Shown here piece by piece: positions 8,742-18,302 of a stretch of DNA of 64,000 nucleotides. The translations under genes were made by a program, and so were the position numbers. The number at the start of each line of letters is the position of its first letter. Within the stretch, counting starts at the first letter, position 1. Below the pieces are notes generated by a model that did not search any database, had not been told where the DNA came from, and was given only the letters and a program-made list of their open reading frames with translations. The stretch is from Bacillus sp. Cs-700 (GTDB lineage Bacteria > Bacillota > Bacilli > Bacillales > Guptibacillaceae): positions 2,294,001 through 2,358,000 of the forward strand of contig NZ_CP041063.1 of NCBI RefSeq assembly GCF_011082085.1, read 5' to 3'.

Positions 8742-9938
8742 TTACTTTTTCTCCTTAACCATCCTATAAATATTTATTAATGTACTGTAATTTTGCTCTT
8801 CAGTATAATGTGCTAAATATCTATTCCTTGAATTTTTTTTCATTTTATTCAAATCATCCAAGTTGGTATTCACACCTTTTTCCAATATTAATTCCAAACT
8901 TTCTTTTTCGCCAGGTTTGAAAAAATATCCCTCTTGATTATCATTAATTATCTCTGGAAATCCAGCGTGATTGGGTACAATTGCTGGTGTTCCTAATGCT
9001 AAACTTTCAACTATTACCATGGGGAAACCTTCATACCATCGAGAAGGCATTACAATAAAGTTACTTTCTGATATTTCCTGCAATACTTCTTCTCTATTTA
9101 GCCAACCCCTCCAATTCACCTGTTCATCTTCACCATATTTTTTTTGTAATTTTTCTTTTTCTGGACCATCGCCTACTATGACTAATTCATACTTATTTTT
9201 ATCAATTTTAGACCAAGCATCTAAAAGTAAATCAACGCCTTTTTCGTAAGTAATACGCCCAACAAAAACAATTTTTTTAATCCCCTCTTCATTTTTCGAA
9301 TATTTAATATTTTCTATTGGATCAGGAATAAAATTGGGTTTAACATATAAATTCCGATCAGGTAATCCAGATTCCACCATGATGTTTTTCGCAAATTCTG
9401 TTAGAGTAATATAACCGTCAACTTTATTTTTGTAAGTTCCGATCATTTTATTTGTCATTTGCATACCTACAATAGCTGAAGTAGCACTAATAGAATCTCG
9501 ATAACATCGATTTTTAATTGCTTCTATTGGGAATTTTGCACCAACGCACAGTTCACATGGTTTACCATCTTTCATTAGTAAAGCGTTAGCGCAAGTAAGC
9601 CTGTAATTATGAAGAGTTTGCACAATTGGAATGTTTTTTTTTGAAGCTGCCCAGTATACACTTGGGCTTAACATAGGAAATGTATTATGAACATGAATAA
9701 TATCAGGTTTTTTTTCTTGTAAAACTTCTAAAAAATTTTTATAAGATTTTCGTGACCATATAGTTTCTAATCCTGCTCTAATCTTACTTGTGGCTTTTCC
9801 TACATTTATTTCATCATTAGATACCGTATAAAGTTCAACTTGATGCCCATGTTTCTCTAACAATTTATACTCTAATTCTAGAACTGTGTCTTCTCCACCC
9901 TTTGACTTATATTCATTATGAACCAACAAAATTTTCAA
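8742..9938 (-). CDS. GT4 glycosyltransferase
   Basis: A 398-residue family 4 glycosyltransferase: N-terminal acceptor domain (MKILLVHNEYKSKGGEDTV, HVHNTFPMLSP) and C-terminal donor domain (IVFVGRITYEKGVDLLLDAW, EGFPMVIVESLALGTPAIV with the conserved E-x7-E). A cysteine-rich CANALLMKDGKPCELC segment near residue 115 is common in this subgroup. Its start overlaps the polymerase stop by 4 bases, indicating translational coupling. It is probably one of the two repeat-unit glycosyltransferases of this cluster. Specificity is unknown. Confidence 0.8.
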   Translation of the reverse strand: MKILLVHNEYKSKGGEDTVLELEYKLLEKHGHQVELYTVSNDEINVGKATSKIRAGLETIWSRKSYKNFLEVLQEKKPDIIHVHNTFPMLSPSVYWAASKKNIPIVQTLHNYRLTCANALLMKDGKPCELCVGAKFPIEAIKNRCYRDSISATSAIVGMQMTNKMIGTYKNKVDGYITLTEFAKNIMVESGLPDRNLYVKPNFIPDPIENIKYSKNEEGIKKIVFVGRITYEKGVDLLLDAWSKIDKNKYELVIVGDGPEKEKLQKKYGEDEQVNWRGWLNREEVLQEISESNFIVMPSRWYEGFPMVIVESLALGTPAIVPNHAGFPEIINDNQEGYFFKPGEKESLELILEKGVNTNLDDLNKMKKNSRNRYLAHYTEEQNYSTLINIYRMVKEKK

Positions 9939-11335
9939 TATTTAAAACCTCTTCCAGAATTGATTTGTCTACTATCAAGACTACCTTCCTTATTTAATAT
10001 TATTTCTGATATAATTTTGTAAAAAAGAAAAACTAGAAATAAATTTAATAAACCTATAAATAACTGGCCAAAAAAATTGTAAAAATCTCCTCTGAACAAG
10101 CTATATGTTCGACTTATAATTAAACTATATAACAAAATATAAAATACATTTCTTCCATTAAGGAACAATATTTTATATATGGCTCCTAGTATGGCTCCCA
10201 TTATTGAAAAACCGACTACCACAAATATTATTCCTCCATTCATATATAGTTCTCCTATGAATGAAACAGAATATTCACTTCTTATCTCTCCATAAAACTC
10301 AGGATAAAAAGTCTGAGTGTATATAGCATTTCCACCACCACGCGGCTTGTTATCCCAAAGACTTCTTGGAATTGGGGCAGACAACCCCTTTATTAATGAT
10401 TCTCCATACAAAAATTCACTTTGGTTAGGGTACTTTCTTAAAACATCAATTGCTCCATCAAAAGAAGAAGCTTCAAACCCTCCCCAAAAAAAATGAGGCA
10501 TAGAGCTAAAGTTTTCTATAACAATATTTGAGATACTTTGGTTCTCGTTTGATTGGAAATATTGATCTCTGGCAATTGTTCTATAAAACACACCTATAAA
10601 CAAAAAGATTACTATACCTAATACAGCAAGTTTTTTTATACTGATTTGTTTATAAAATTGATGAATTACAATTAACAAGGGAAGTAAAAATCCATATATA
10701 AAATTTGATCTCGTTCCTAAAAACAAATCTATTAATAAAGTGAGAACAATTAGAAAAGCAATGTTTTTTCTTTTCACTTTTTTATTGACAATTGCACTAA
10801 AAATATATACTAATAATGCAAATTTGAAGCTTTGTATTAATGTTAATAGTATTCCTCCCCCATCGGAAAACCATTTATTTCTTAATTGAGTAACTTCGAC
10901 CAATGAATAACCCATACTTAAGGCATTTGATACCATATACAATAAAGCTAGCATTGAAATAATTAATGTTATAACAAAAAGAAATTTAGTAATACGAAAG
11001 TTCACATTGTACCTCATGTTTTCCTTACTAATTTCCCTTATTTTTTTTCTTTTATTTCTTAATAAGAAATATGCTATGTAAAATGAAGTTAGGGCTACAG
11101 ACCAAACCAGACTTACAGTACCTACTTCATTAAAGTCAGTACTAAATCGTTCAAATTCACCCGGACCAAACTCTTTTGTAGAAAATGTATAAACAGCATC
11201 TCCTAATATAAAAATAGCTACCCATATATTCACTAAAAAAATTGGTGATACCCACGTTTTTTCTATAATATGATTTAGTAAAAAACCAGCAACGATTACA
11301 TAACCTAAAACAATAATACCCAGTATATCTATCAT
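9935..11335 (-). CDS. Oligosaccharide repeat-unit polymerase (Wzy-like)
   Basis: A 466-residue, very hydrophobic and AT-rich gene product with about 11-12 predicted membrane spans and a large extracellular loop around residues 270-350 (GFEASSFDGAIDVLRKYPNQ, SLWDNKPRGGGNAIYTQTFY). This layout, and its place beside a flippase and glycosyltransferases, identify it as the O-antigen/capsule polymerase of a Wzx/Wzy-type pathway. Such proteins are conserved in topology rather than sequence, so the assignment rests mainly on topology, length and operon context. Confidence 0.75.
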   Translation of the reverse strand: MIDILGIIVLGYVIVAGFLLNHIIEKTWVSPIFLVNIWVAIFILGDAVYTFSTKEFGPGEFERFSTDFNEVGTVSLVWSVALTSFYIAYFLLRNKRKKIREISKENMRYNVNFRITKFLFVITLIISMLALLYMVSNALSMGYSLVEVTQLRNKWFSDGGGILLTLIQSFKFALLVYIFSAIVNKKVKRKNIAFLIVLTLLIDLFLGTRSNFIYGFLLPLLIVIHQFYKQISIKKLAVLGIVIFLFIGVFYRTIARDQYFQSNENQSISNIVIENFSSMPHFFWGGFEASSFDGAIDVLRKYPNQSEFLYGESLIKGLSAPIPRSLWDNKPRGGGNAIYTQTFYPEFYGEIRSEYSVSFIGELYMNGGIIFVVVGFSIMGAILGAIYKILFLNGRNVFYILLYSLIISRTYSLFRGDFYNFFGQLFIGLLNLFLVFLFYKIISEIILNKEGSLDSRQINSGRGFKY

Positions 11336-11337
11336 GG

Positions 11338-12558
11338 TTATCCCTTCTGTGTTAAATATTCATCCAATTCACCCAATAGCAGAACTTTATTCTCGTTAAC
11401 TTTGTTTTGTACTCGCTCAATTGGAAATTCGCTGTATACTAATGAACTCTTAACTATACTGACTAGTTCACTAGTTTTAAACTTTTCTATATCTAATGCA
11501 TATTCTTCTAAGCCCATTATCTTAAAAGTCCCCATAGTTTTAGGCTGGTAAGATAAAGCAATAGTTGGAGTTCCACCTGCAATAGCAAATATAGTTGAAT
11601 GCATTCTACTACCTATAAAGAAATCCATATCTCCATACATAGCTACTAATTCATCGGGTGTTGGATTTAATAATTCTAAGTCAACTACAGTTGCATTTTG
11701 ATTTAATATTTTTGACTGAAGTCTTAAGGAGGCATCTAGATCAGTATCTCCTGCTCCTACTGTAACCTGTGGGTAAATGTATAAATGTGCCTTAGGATAT
11801 TCTTTTTTTATCTCTTTAAAAGCTAATGCTAATTTATTCAAATAAGTTTCTACATCTTCATCAGTTGAATTGGGTCTTGAGAATCTCCAATCCATAACTG
11901 TAATTCCTATCTTAGGAAAATGATTTGACTTAAAATGTTTATCATTATTGTTTATATTTTTAGGCGCTAGCGTGAATCCTACATCTGAAACTTCTGAGAC
12001 ATTTTCAATACCTAAGTCTTTTAAAAGTTCTGTAGAATATGGTTCTCTACTAAAGAATTTCTTTACTTTCTTCAATACTGTCTTTACTACAAATTTATCT
12101 ATATTACTATAAAGCGGGCCAACACTTTGTGGGAAAGCAAGAACGGGTTTGGCGAATTTACAACTTAACCATATGTGATATAAGGAACTTAGTAATCCTA
12201 GACCTAAAGGCCCTCTTCTAGAAGAATATAGGTAACCCCCACCTACAGAAATCACCAAATCCGCTTTATGGTAATATTTAAAAGATTTATCATTTGGTTT
12301 TAAGTGTGCTTTAACGAATAGGTTTATCCCGTTTAAATATCTAGAAATAAGTGACTGTCCACTTTTCACTTCCCAAATAGCTGGTACGGATTTAACATTA
12401 TAATGACTATAAAATTCCTTATTTTCATATGAATGTGAGGACATAACATATATATCGGCGTCAGGATCTCTTTCTCTCAATAGATTAATCATTGCTATTA
12501 CTATTCCTGCGTCTCCTCTATTTTTTGCAGAGTATGCGTTAGTTAATAAGTATTTCAT
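11338..12558 (-). CDS. Polysaccharide pyruvyl transferase family protein
   Basis: A 406-residue member of the WcaK/CsaB pyruvyltransferase family. Supporting motifs are LTNAYSAKNRGDAGIVIAMI at the N-terminus, DLVISVGGGYLYS, VLAFPQSVGP, and a C-terminal DFFIGSRMHSTIFAIAGGTP and ALSYQPKTMG. The family transfers pyruvate from phosphoenolpyruvate to a sugar, forming a ketal that gives the polymer negative charge. It lies 2 bases from the polymerase gene. Pyruvylation of the exopolysaccharide is inferred from family and context. Confidence 0.82.
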   Translation of the reverse strand: MKYLLTNAYSAKNRGDAGIVIAMINLLRERDPDADIYVMSSHSYENKEFYSHYNVKSVPAIWEVKSGQSLISRYLNGINLFVKAHLKPNDKSFKYYHKADLVISVGGGYLYSSRRGPLGLGLLSSLYHIWLSCKFAKPVLAFPQSVGPLYSNIDKFVVKTVLKKVKKFFSREPYSTELLKDLGIENVSEVSDVGFTLAPKNINNNDKHFKSNHFPKIGITVMDWRFSRPNSTDEDVETYLNKLALAFKEIKKEYPKAHLYIYPQVTVGAGDTDLDASLRLQSKILNQNATVVDLELLNPTPDELVAMYGDMDFFIGSRMHSTIFAIAGGTPTIALSYQPKTMGTFKIMGLEEYALDIEKFKTSELVSIVKSSLVYSEFPIERVQNKVNENKVLLLGELDEYLTQKG

Positions 12559-12588
12559 AATTCGACTCCAATACCCTAAATTTTATCT

Positions 12589-13836
12589 TTATGATTGCTG
12601 TTTTATTGTTGTATCATAGTAACTATAAGTAATAATTAAAGTGAAAACCAATCCGCTAAGTAGTATACCTAAAGCACCTCCAAAACTTTCGTATGCTTTA
12701 ACTAAAAACAATCCAATTGTGATTGATATGCTTGCTGCAGAAATGTGTCCCCAAAAAAACGATTTAGTTTTAAGTTGAGCTCTTAAAGCTATTACTACTG
12801 GGCGATTCATCCCTAAAGCAAACTGATATAGCGCAAATATTATTACTAAATTTCTTGATTCGAAATATTTATCTCCATATATAAATTCAAACAAATAAAA
12901 TGAAAGTACTCCTGTTACTAATATCACACCTAAAAGTGGCATAAACATTTTTTTGTAAATATTTGCAATATATGAATTCAACTCTATCTTACCATTATTA
13001 TTAAATAACTGAGAGGCAATAGGTGTTATGGAATTTTCAAACAAGGTATATAGTACAGATAAGATACCCAACAAATTCATTGCTGCTCTTAACCCGCCGA
13101 GTTGAAGGTCATTTAAAAAAAATGCAGCAAAAATAAAATAACCTTGTGAAGCTATCCAGTAACCTATCATACCTCCAACGGGCCACTTTGAGAATTCCCA
13201 ATGATTTTTCAGGACATCAATTTTATTTGTTTTTCTTTTTTCCTGTTTTCTCCACTTACTGGTCGATAGTATGAATATCAAACTAATAAAATAGCCTAGG
13301 AAAAGAACAAATAATGCTCGAAAAGTATCTAGATTACCAACAAAGTAAATCAGTGTATTTCCGACAATAAATACTAATGTCAAAATGGTGCTACCAATTG
13401 CTAGTAGTTTGATTTGATTAATAGAATAGTATGCTTTTCGCAAAATTTCATACTGACTCCAAACCCACGCAACTACTGTTGATAGTATAATAATAAAGAA
13501 TGTAATATCTCTTACAAATAAATCAATAGTACCAAAAATTATTAAACATATTAATATGTTACTAATAAAATTACCAGTACTAATAATTAACAGATAGCTA
13601 ACTTTTGATTCACTGTATTTAGTTGGAAGAAACACTAAAACTGGGTTACTCCATAGTCCTAATGAAATAGAAAATGCAAGAGAAATTCCTGCAAATAAAA
13701 TAACATATTCTGCAAACTCACCGGGGGCAAGCATTCTACTTAATAGAATTACCATTCCAAAATTAAGAAGAGATATAAATCCCTGTTCAATAATACCTGT
13801 TCTAATTTTCCTTACTATAATAAGTAATTTACTCAA
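12589..13836 (-). CDS. Polysaccharide flippase (Wzx-like)
   Basis: A 415-residue membrane protein with about 12 hydrophobic segments. It starts SKLLIIVRKIRTGIIEQGFI and SLLNFGMVILLSRMLAPGEFA, the N-terminal pattern of MATE/MVF-type polysaccharide transporters. It would flip undecaprenyl-linked repeat units across the membrane for the Wzy polymerase. The start is a TTG at 13836 preceded by AGTAGGT. It is the first gene after a strong hairpin terminator at 13872-13908, which bears on how the distal part of the operon is expressed. Confidence 0.78.
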   Translation of the reverse strand: MSKLLIIVRKIRTGIIEQGFISLLNFGMVILLSRMLAPGEFAEYVILFAGISLAFSISLGLWSNPVLVFLPTKYSESKVSYLLIISTGNFISNILICLIIFGTIDLFVRDITFFIIILSTVVAWVWSQYEILRKAYYSINQIKLLAIGSTILTLVFIVGNTLIYFVGNLDTFRALFVLFLGYFISLIFILSTSKWRKQEKRKTNKIDVLKNHWEFSKWPVGGMIGYWIASQGYFIFAAFFLNDLQLGGLRAAMNLLGILSVLYTLFENSITPIASQLFNNNGKIELNSYIANIYKKMFMPLLGVILVTGVLSFYLFEFIYGDKYFESRNLVIIFALYQFALGMNRPVVIALRAQLKTKSFFWGHISAASISITIGLFLVKAYESFGGALGILLSGLVFTLIITYSYYDTTIKQQS

Positions 13837-13871
13837 TTTGTTTACCTACTTTTGATAATATATTTCTATAT

Positions 13872-13908
13872 AAATAAGGAGGAAGGATAAAAACCCTCCC
13901 CCTTATTT
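13872..13908 (-). terminator. Internal terminator between gmd and the flippase gene
   Basis: Arms AAATAAGG (13872-13879) and CCTTATTT (13901-13908), extended inward by a GGAGGAAGG/CCCTCCC region, form a long stem. It lies 3 bases beyond the gmd stop and in the middle of an otherwise continuous operon. Distal genes would need read-through, which fits the antitermination element proposed upstream. Confidence 0.65.
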
Positions 13909-13911
13909 ATT

Positions 13912-14868
13912 TCAACTCAAACGTTTTAAATCTTCATCAACCATCATATGAATTAACTCTTGAAAACTGACTTGAAGGTCCCAACCTAACTTTTCTTTCG
14001 CTTTCGAACAATCTCCAAGCAGTAGATCAACTTCTGCAGGTCTAACAAATTTCTCATCTACTACAACATAATCTTTCCAATTCAAATCTACATATGAAAA
14101 TGCGACTTCTACAAGTTCTTGCACAGTATGCATCTCACCGGTTGAAATAACATAATCATCTGGTGTGTCCTGTTGAAGCATCAACCACATAGCCTTAACA
14201 TAATCTCCAGCAAAACCCCAATCACGCTTAGAATCTAAATTACCTAATCTTAGTTCTGTTTGTAATCCCAATTTGATTTTAGCGACTGCATCTGAAACTT
14301 TTCTGGTTACAAATTCCAATCCTCTTCTAGGTGATTCATGATTAAACAAAATTCCAGAACATGCAAACATATTAAAACTTTCTCTATAATTTAAAGTAAT
14401 CCAATGCCCGTAAACTTTAGCTACTCCATATGGGCTTCTTGGGTAAAATGGTGTGTTTTCACTTTGAGGAGTTTCCAATACCTTTCCAAACATCTCTGAA
14501 CTTGACGCCTGGTAATATTTTGCATCTGGCTTAATAATTCTTACGGCTTCTAACATATTAGTTACACCCATAGCTGTAATTTCCCCTGTAGCAATGGGTT
14601 GTGGCCAAGAAGTAGCAACATATGACTGTGCTGCAAGATTATATACTTCATCTGGTTCTGAATATTGAACAGCTCTTATTAATGAAGATAAATCTGTTAA
14701 ATCTCCATCTATCCATTCAATTTGATTTCTGATATGTTCCACATTCTCATAATTTGGAGTACTAGTTCTTCTTCTTAATCCAAAGACATTATATCCTTTT
14801 CCTAATAAAAACTCTGCTAAATATGATCCATCTTGGCCAGTAATCCCAGTTATTAATGCAGTTTTCAT
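13912..14868 (-). CDS. gmd: GDP-mannose 4,6-dehydratase
   Basis: 318 residues of an extended short-chain dehydrogenase. The Rossmann motif is [13 protein letters not shown] at residues 7-19, the catalytic Thr/Ser and Tyr-Lys region is [12 protein letters not shown] and [15 protein letters not shown], and [17 protein letters not shown] is diagnostic for Gmd. It converts GDP-mannose to GDP-4-keto-6-deoxymannose, the first committed step to GDP-fucose. Its start overlaps the fcl stop by one base. It is slightly shorter than enterobacterial Gmd, as in other Firmicutes. Confidence 0.95.
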   Translation of the reverse strand: MKTALITGITGQDGSYLAEFLLGKGYNVFGLRRRTSTPNYENVEHIRNQIEWIDGDLTDLSSLIRAVQYSEPDEVYNLAAQSYVATSWPQPIATGEITAMGVTNMLEAVRIIKPDAKYYQASSSEMFGKVLETPQSENTPFYPRSPYGVAKVYGHWITLNYRESFNMFACSGILFNHESPRRGLEFVTRKVSDAVAKIKLGLQTELRLGNLDSKRDWGFAGDYVKAMWLMLQQDTPDDYVISTGEMHTVQELVEVAFSYVDLNWKDYVVVDEKFVRPAEVDLLLGDCSKAKEKLGWDLQVSFQELIHMMVDEDLKRLS

Positions 14869-15833
14869 TATTTTACCCCCACCTGATTATTATGTTTATC
14901 TGTTTTATTTGCACTGTCTAAATACCAGTTATATGCTTGTTTAATTCCTTCATCTAGTTGAGTTTTTGCTTTCCAACCTAAGCTAGTTAACTTGGTCACA
15001 TCTACTAACTTTCGAGGTGTACCATCAGGTTTAGAAGTATCGAAAACAATTTCACCTTGATATCCAACGATTTTTTTTACTTTTTTAGCTAACTCACCAA
15101 TTGGAATGTCTTCTCCAACACCTATGTTAACAATTTGATCTTCATCGTAAGTGTCCATAAGGTGCAAACATGCATCAGCAAGGTCCTCAGAAAACAAAAA
15201 TTCTCTTTTTGGACTTCCTGTCCCCCAAACTACAACATTTTCGTTATTATTGATCTTTGCTTCATGGAATTTCCTTATCAATGCTGGTAATACATGAGAA
15301 TTATGTAGGTCAAAGTTGTCATTAGGTCCATAAAGATTTGTTGGCATCACTGATATAAACCTTGTACCATATTGTCTGTTGTATGATTGACACATTTTAA
15401 TGCCCGCAATCTTTGCTATTGCATAAGGTTCATTTGTTGGTTCTAATTCTCCTGTTAACAGATATTCTTCTTTTAAAGGTTGGTCTGCAAATTTAGGGTA
15501 GATGCATGTACTTCCTAGAAACAATAGTTTTTCAACATTATTTTTGTAAGCCGCATCAATTACATTGGTTTGTATCATGAGGTTATCACGTATGAAATCG
15601 GCAGGATATTCGTTATTGGCAACAATTCCTCCAACCTTCGCAGCTGCCAAAAAAACATAATCTATTTTTTCATTTTGAAAAAAAGAATTGACAGCAGCAG
15701 GATCACGCAAATCTAATTCACTGCTACGACGGTGAATTAGATTTGTAAATCCCTCTTTTTCAAGCTTGTTCAAAATTGCTGAACCAACTAGACCGCGATG
15801 TCCAGCAATATATATTTTAGAGTTTTTATTCAT
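14868..15833 (-). CDS. fcl: GDP-L-fucose synthase
   Basis: A 321-residue epimerase/reductase of the WcaG/Fcl type: [14 protein letters not shown] near the N-terminus for NADPH binding, [15 protein letters not shown] and [14 protein letters not shown] as the catalytic Ser/Tyr-Lys region, and [20 protein letters not shown] as a family signature. It completes GDP-L-fucose synthesis from the Gmd product. It overlaps gmd by one base, and the pair follows the initiating sugar transferase in the operon. Confidence 0.95.
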   Translation of the reverse strand: MNKNSKIYIAGHRGLVGSAILNKLEKEGFTNLIHRRSSELDLRDPAAVNSFFQNEKIDYVFLAAAKVGGIVANNEYPADFIRDNLMIQTNVIDAAYKNNVEKLLFLGSTCIYPKFADQPLKEEYLLTGELEPTNEPYAIAKIAGIKMCQSYNRQYGTRFISVMPTNLYGPNDNFDLHNSHVLPALIRKFHEAKINNNENVVVWGTGSPKREFLFSEDLADACLHLMDTYDEDQIVNIGVGEDIPIGELAKKVKKIVGYQGEIVFDTSKPDGTPRKLVDVTKLTSLGWKAKTQLDEGIKQAYNWYLDSANKTDKHNNQVGVK

Positions 15834-15858
15834 GTCTAAAAACTTCCTTCCATGTAAC

Positions 15859-16551
15859 TTAATAAGCCCCTTTTTTTAGGAAAACAATTAAGACTGTTCT
15901 AATGAGAATTTTGATATCAAATGTAAGAGACTGGTGATATACGTAATATAACTCCAAATCCACTCTTTCAGGATATCCGATATCACTTCTACCGCTTACC
16001 TGCCAATATCCTGTTACTCCAGGTTTTACTGAAAGAAAATCACTAGATTTACTTTGGTACTCTTTCAATTCCTCTTCAACTATTGGCCTTGGACCGACTA
16101 AACTCATGTCACCTTTTAAAACATTTATTAATTGAGGTAACTCATCAAGACTTGTTCTCCTTAAAAATCTCCCAAGGTTAGTAATACGTGGATCCTCATC
16201 AGGCTCAAGTTTATAGTTATTCGCTAAGTATTTCTGGTACAATTCACTATTATTTTTAAGTTTTTCATCAGCATTCATTACCATGGATCTGAACTTATAA
16301 ATATTAAATAATTCCCCGTTCTTTCCGAAACGCTTCTGTTTGAAAAACACTGGACCTTTTGAATCACCTACAAGATAAAGAATACTCACTAGTAAAAATA
16401 AAGGGAAAGTAATCAGCAATCCGATTGCTGCTCCAAGTACATCAATGCACCTTTTTATGATTAAATAACTTTTACCGCTATTAATTTCTGCTTTATTGAC
16501 TTCAGCTAACGAAAAATAATTTGATTTTACATTTGAATTTTCCCCACCCAC
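15859..16551 (-). CDS. Undecaprenyl-phosphate sugar phosphotransferase (initiating enzyme)
   Basis: A 230-residue bacterial sugar transferase of the PglC/WbaP/EpsL type. One membrane-embedded helix near residues 38-60 ([19 protein letters not shown]) is followed by the conserved core: [69 protein letters not shown] and [14 protein letters not shown]. It attaches the first sugar-1-phosphate to undecaprenyl phosphate and so begins the repeat unit. The start is a GTG at 16551 with AAGGGG upstream. It is the first gene after the structured leader. Confidence 0.9.
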   Translation of the reverse strand: MGGENSNVKSNYFSLAEVNKAEINSGKSYLIIKRCIDVLGAAIGLLITFPLFLLVSILYLVGDSKGPVFFKQKRFGKNGELFNIYKFRSMVMNADEKLKNNSELYQKYLANNYKLEPDEDPRITNLGRFLRRTSLDELPQLINVLKGDMSLVGPRPIVEEELKEYQSKSSDFLSVKPGVTGYWQVSGRSDIGYPERVDLELYYVYHQSLTFDIKILIRTVLIVFLKKGAY

Positions 16552-16610
16552 TAAATCACCCCTTCAAACTAAGACTAATCTTACATTATAATATCTATTA
16601 AAATATGTAA

Positions 16611-16760
16611 TAAGGCATCTAACCCATCCTCACGCCATACCAACGACAATAAATGTCTAAGGAGTATGGTTAAAAGCCTCCCACAGCATAGCCGAGTGCC
16701 TCCAGAGGTAATGGCAAGGAGACATCGCCATAACATGACTTTGGAACCACAATTAAACCA
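16611..16760 (-). ncRNA. Candidate EAR (epsC) antitermination RNA leader
   Basis: The 319-base gap between epsB and the sugar transferase is dense in secondary structure and poor in coding signal. Stems seen are CCATAC/GTATGG (16635-16640 with 16664-16669), nested GACA/TGTC (16645-16648 with 16654-16657), and ATGGC/GCCAT (16711-16715 with 16727-16731). Two GGAGGC blocks occur on the minus strand (16676-16682, 16698-16703). In B. subtilis the EAR element occupies exactly this slot, between epsB and epsC, and promotes read-through of terminators far downstream. A terminator lies before this element and another lies 2.7 kb after it. I did not run a covariance model, so identity rests on position and structure. 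Confidence 0.6.
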
Positions 16761-16810
16761 AATTATCACATTTATTATGATGTTACGATCTTAACACACT
16801 ACTTACGGCC

Positions 16811-16851
16811 TAAAAACAGGTGATTTTCTTTTGTTTCTGTCGAAAATCACC
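16811..16851 (-). terminator. Intrinsic terminator after epsB
   Basis: Perfect 10-bp arms GGTGATTTTC and GAAAATCACC (16819-16828, 16842-16851) with a 13-base loop, followed on the minus strand by TGTTTTT. It starts about 20 bases past the epsB stop and separates the regulatory genes from the structured leader and the biosynthetic genes. Confidence 0.8.
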
Positions 16852-16870
16852 ATTTAGTATAAAAGCACCA

Positions 16871-17581
16871 CTATTTCTGAGCATAGTAATAGTAGTAACT
16901 ACCATCTTTCATTTTCTTTCGATTAAGCACAACTCCAAGCAGCTTACTATTGACACTTTCAAGTCTCTCTTTCGCCTTTACCGCAGCTTCCTTATCCGTC
17001 GTCCCGCTACTCACAACTAGCACAGTCCCCTGCACCTTATTCGCTACAATCTGTGAATCGGCCACCGCAAGAATTGGAGGGCAATCAAATAGTACGACGT
17101 CATAATGTCGGAGTGCCTCTTCAATAAGGTTATCCATCCCTTTTGATCCAAGAAGCTCTGATGGATTCGGCGGAACTGGACCACTAGTAAGAACATTGAG
17201 ATTCGGCACTTCCGTTTCCTGCGTTACCTCTACCAACTCAGCCTGACGGGTGAGGATATTAGTGATCCCTCTTGTATTCATTGTTCTGAATGTATAGTGC
17301 ACAGTTGGCTTACGTAAGTCCGCATCCACAATTAGAACGCTTTTTCCCTGTTGCGCAAGGACCACTCCTAGATTAGCGATTGTCGTAGACTTTCCTTCCA
17401 TTGGCCCAGAAGAAGTAACCATAATTGTACGAATCTCTTCTTCAACAGAAGCGAATTGAATGTTCGTTCTGATAGTTCGATATTGCTCAGCAATAGGTGA
17501 TTTCGGATTTTGGTGTGTTAAGAGACTTCTTTCTTTATCAACGTGTACAGACTTTCGGTTTTTACGACTCAACCGTTTCAC
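16871..17581 (-). CDS. epsB: BY-kinase (CpsD/CapB/EpsB-type tyrosine kinase)
   Basis: A 236-residue cytoplasmic bacterial tyrosine kinase. The Walker A region SSGPMEGKSTT is at about residues 57-67, Walker A' VLIVDADLRKP near 84-94 and Walker B VVLFDCPPI near 160. It ends with a tyrosine cluster (five consecutive Tyr before AQK), the autophosphorylation tail. It pairs with the membrane modulator encoded just upstream, whose stop codon it overlaps by 20 bases. Together they regulate chain length and export of the exopolysaccharide. The phosphatase encoded at 18576 is the expected antagonist. Confidence 0.93.
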   Translation of the reverse strand: MKRLSRKNRKSVHVDKERSLLTHQNPKSPIAEQYRTIRTNIQFASVEEEIRTIMVTSSGPMEGKSTTIANLGVVLAQQGKSVLIVDADLRKPTVHYTFRTMNTRGITNILTRQAELVEVTQETEVPNLNVLTSGPVPPNPSELLGSKGMDNLIEEALRHYDVVLFDCPPILAVADSQIVANKVQGTVLVVSSGTTDKEAAVKAKERLESVNSKLLGVVLNRKKMKDGSYYYYYAQK

Positions 17582-18302
17582 CCCTTACTGACTTATTCGT
17601 ATGGCCTTTCGATGAACCTACTTCTTTATCTTCGATTACTGCTATTGTCCCAAGGACTGGTAATCCAAGTAGCTTTTCAATGTCATTTTCATCTTTAATG
17701 GTGTTATCAAGGTATTCAAGTAAGAAGGCAAGACCAACACCAACCATTAACCCAACAACAAGCGCAATCACCATATTTAAAATAGGTTTTGGATTAACGG
17801 GACTTGGCGTTCCTTCAAAGTTTGCTTCTGAAAGCACGCTAACGTTATCGACATTCATGATGCTACTAATCTCTTTTTCAAATACTTCAGCTGTTGTGTT
17901 TGCAATCTTTACAGCTAGTGCTGGATCAGCATCTTTTACATCAATCGAAACGACTTGAGAGTTTTGCGCGTTACTTACAGCAATTTTTTCATTTAATTCA
18001 CTGGTTGATAGATCAAGGTTAAGATCTGCTCCAACTTCATCTAGAATTTTCGGACTCTTAATAATGACGCTGTATGTATTAATAAGTTCAACATTTGTTT
18101 TTACCTGGTTATAGTCGAAAGCATTTTCAGCATCTGCTTTTTGGTTGACAAGAATTTGGGTTGAAGTTTGGTAAATTGGGGTAAGTAGGAAATACGAGAC
18201 AACTCCGCTTGTTGCTGTTGCAAGAAGTGTAATTAATAGAATAAGAGTGAGACGTTTTTTAAGAACCGAGAAAATTTCCTTTAAACTAATTGTTTCTTCC
18301 AT
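17562..18302 (-). CDS. epsA: Polysaccharide co-polymerase / kinase modulator (Wzz family)
   Basis: About 246 residues with a Wzz fold. The cytoplasmic N-terminus EETISLKEIFSVLKKRL is followed by TM1 near residues 17-37, an extracellular alpha/beta domain, a proline-rich NFEGTPSPVNPKP before TM2 near 175-196, and a short cytoplasmic tail that activates the kinase. The ATG at 18302, with GGAGG five bases upstream, is preferred to a start 7 codons further out that lacks a ribosome binding site. It is the first gene of the exopolysaccharide operon. Confidence 0.9.
   Translation of the reverse strand: MEETISLKEIFSVLKKRLTLILLITLLATATSGVVSYFLLTPIYQTSTQILVNQKADAENAFDYNQVKTNVELINTYSVIIKSPKILDEVGADLNLDLSTSELNEKIAVSNAQNSQVVSIDVKDADPALAVKIANTTAEVFEKEISSIMNVDNVSVLSEANFEGTPSPVNPKPILNMVIALVVGLMVGVGLAFLLEYLDNTIKDENDIEKLLGLPVLGTIAVIEDKEVGSSKGHTNKSVRGETVES

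Noticed and set aside
16581-16769. A 62-codon minus-strand frame across the gap between epsB and the sugar transferase
   Set aside because: It overlaps the structured leader exactly; its tryptophan/cysteine-rich translation and lack of a ribosome binding site argue for RNA structure rather than coding.
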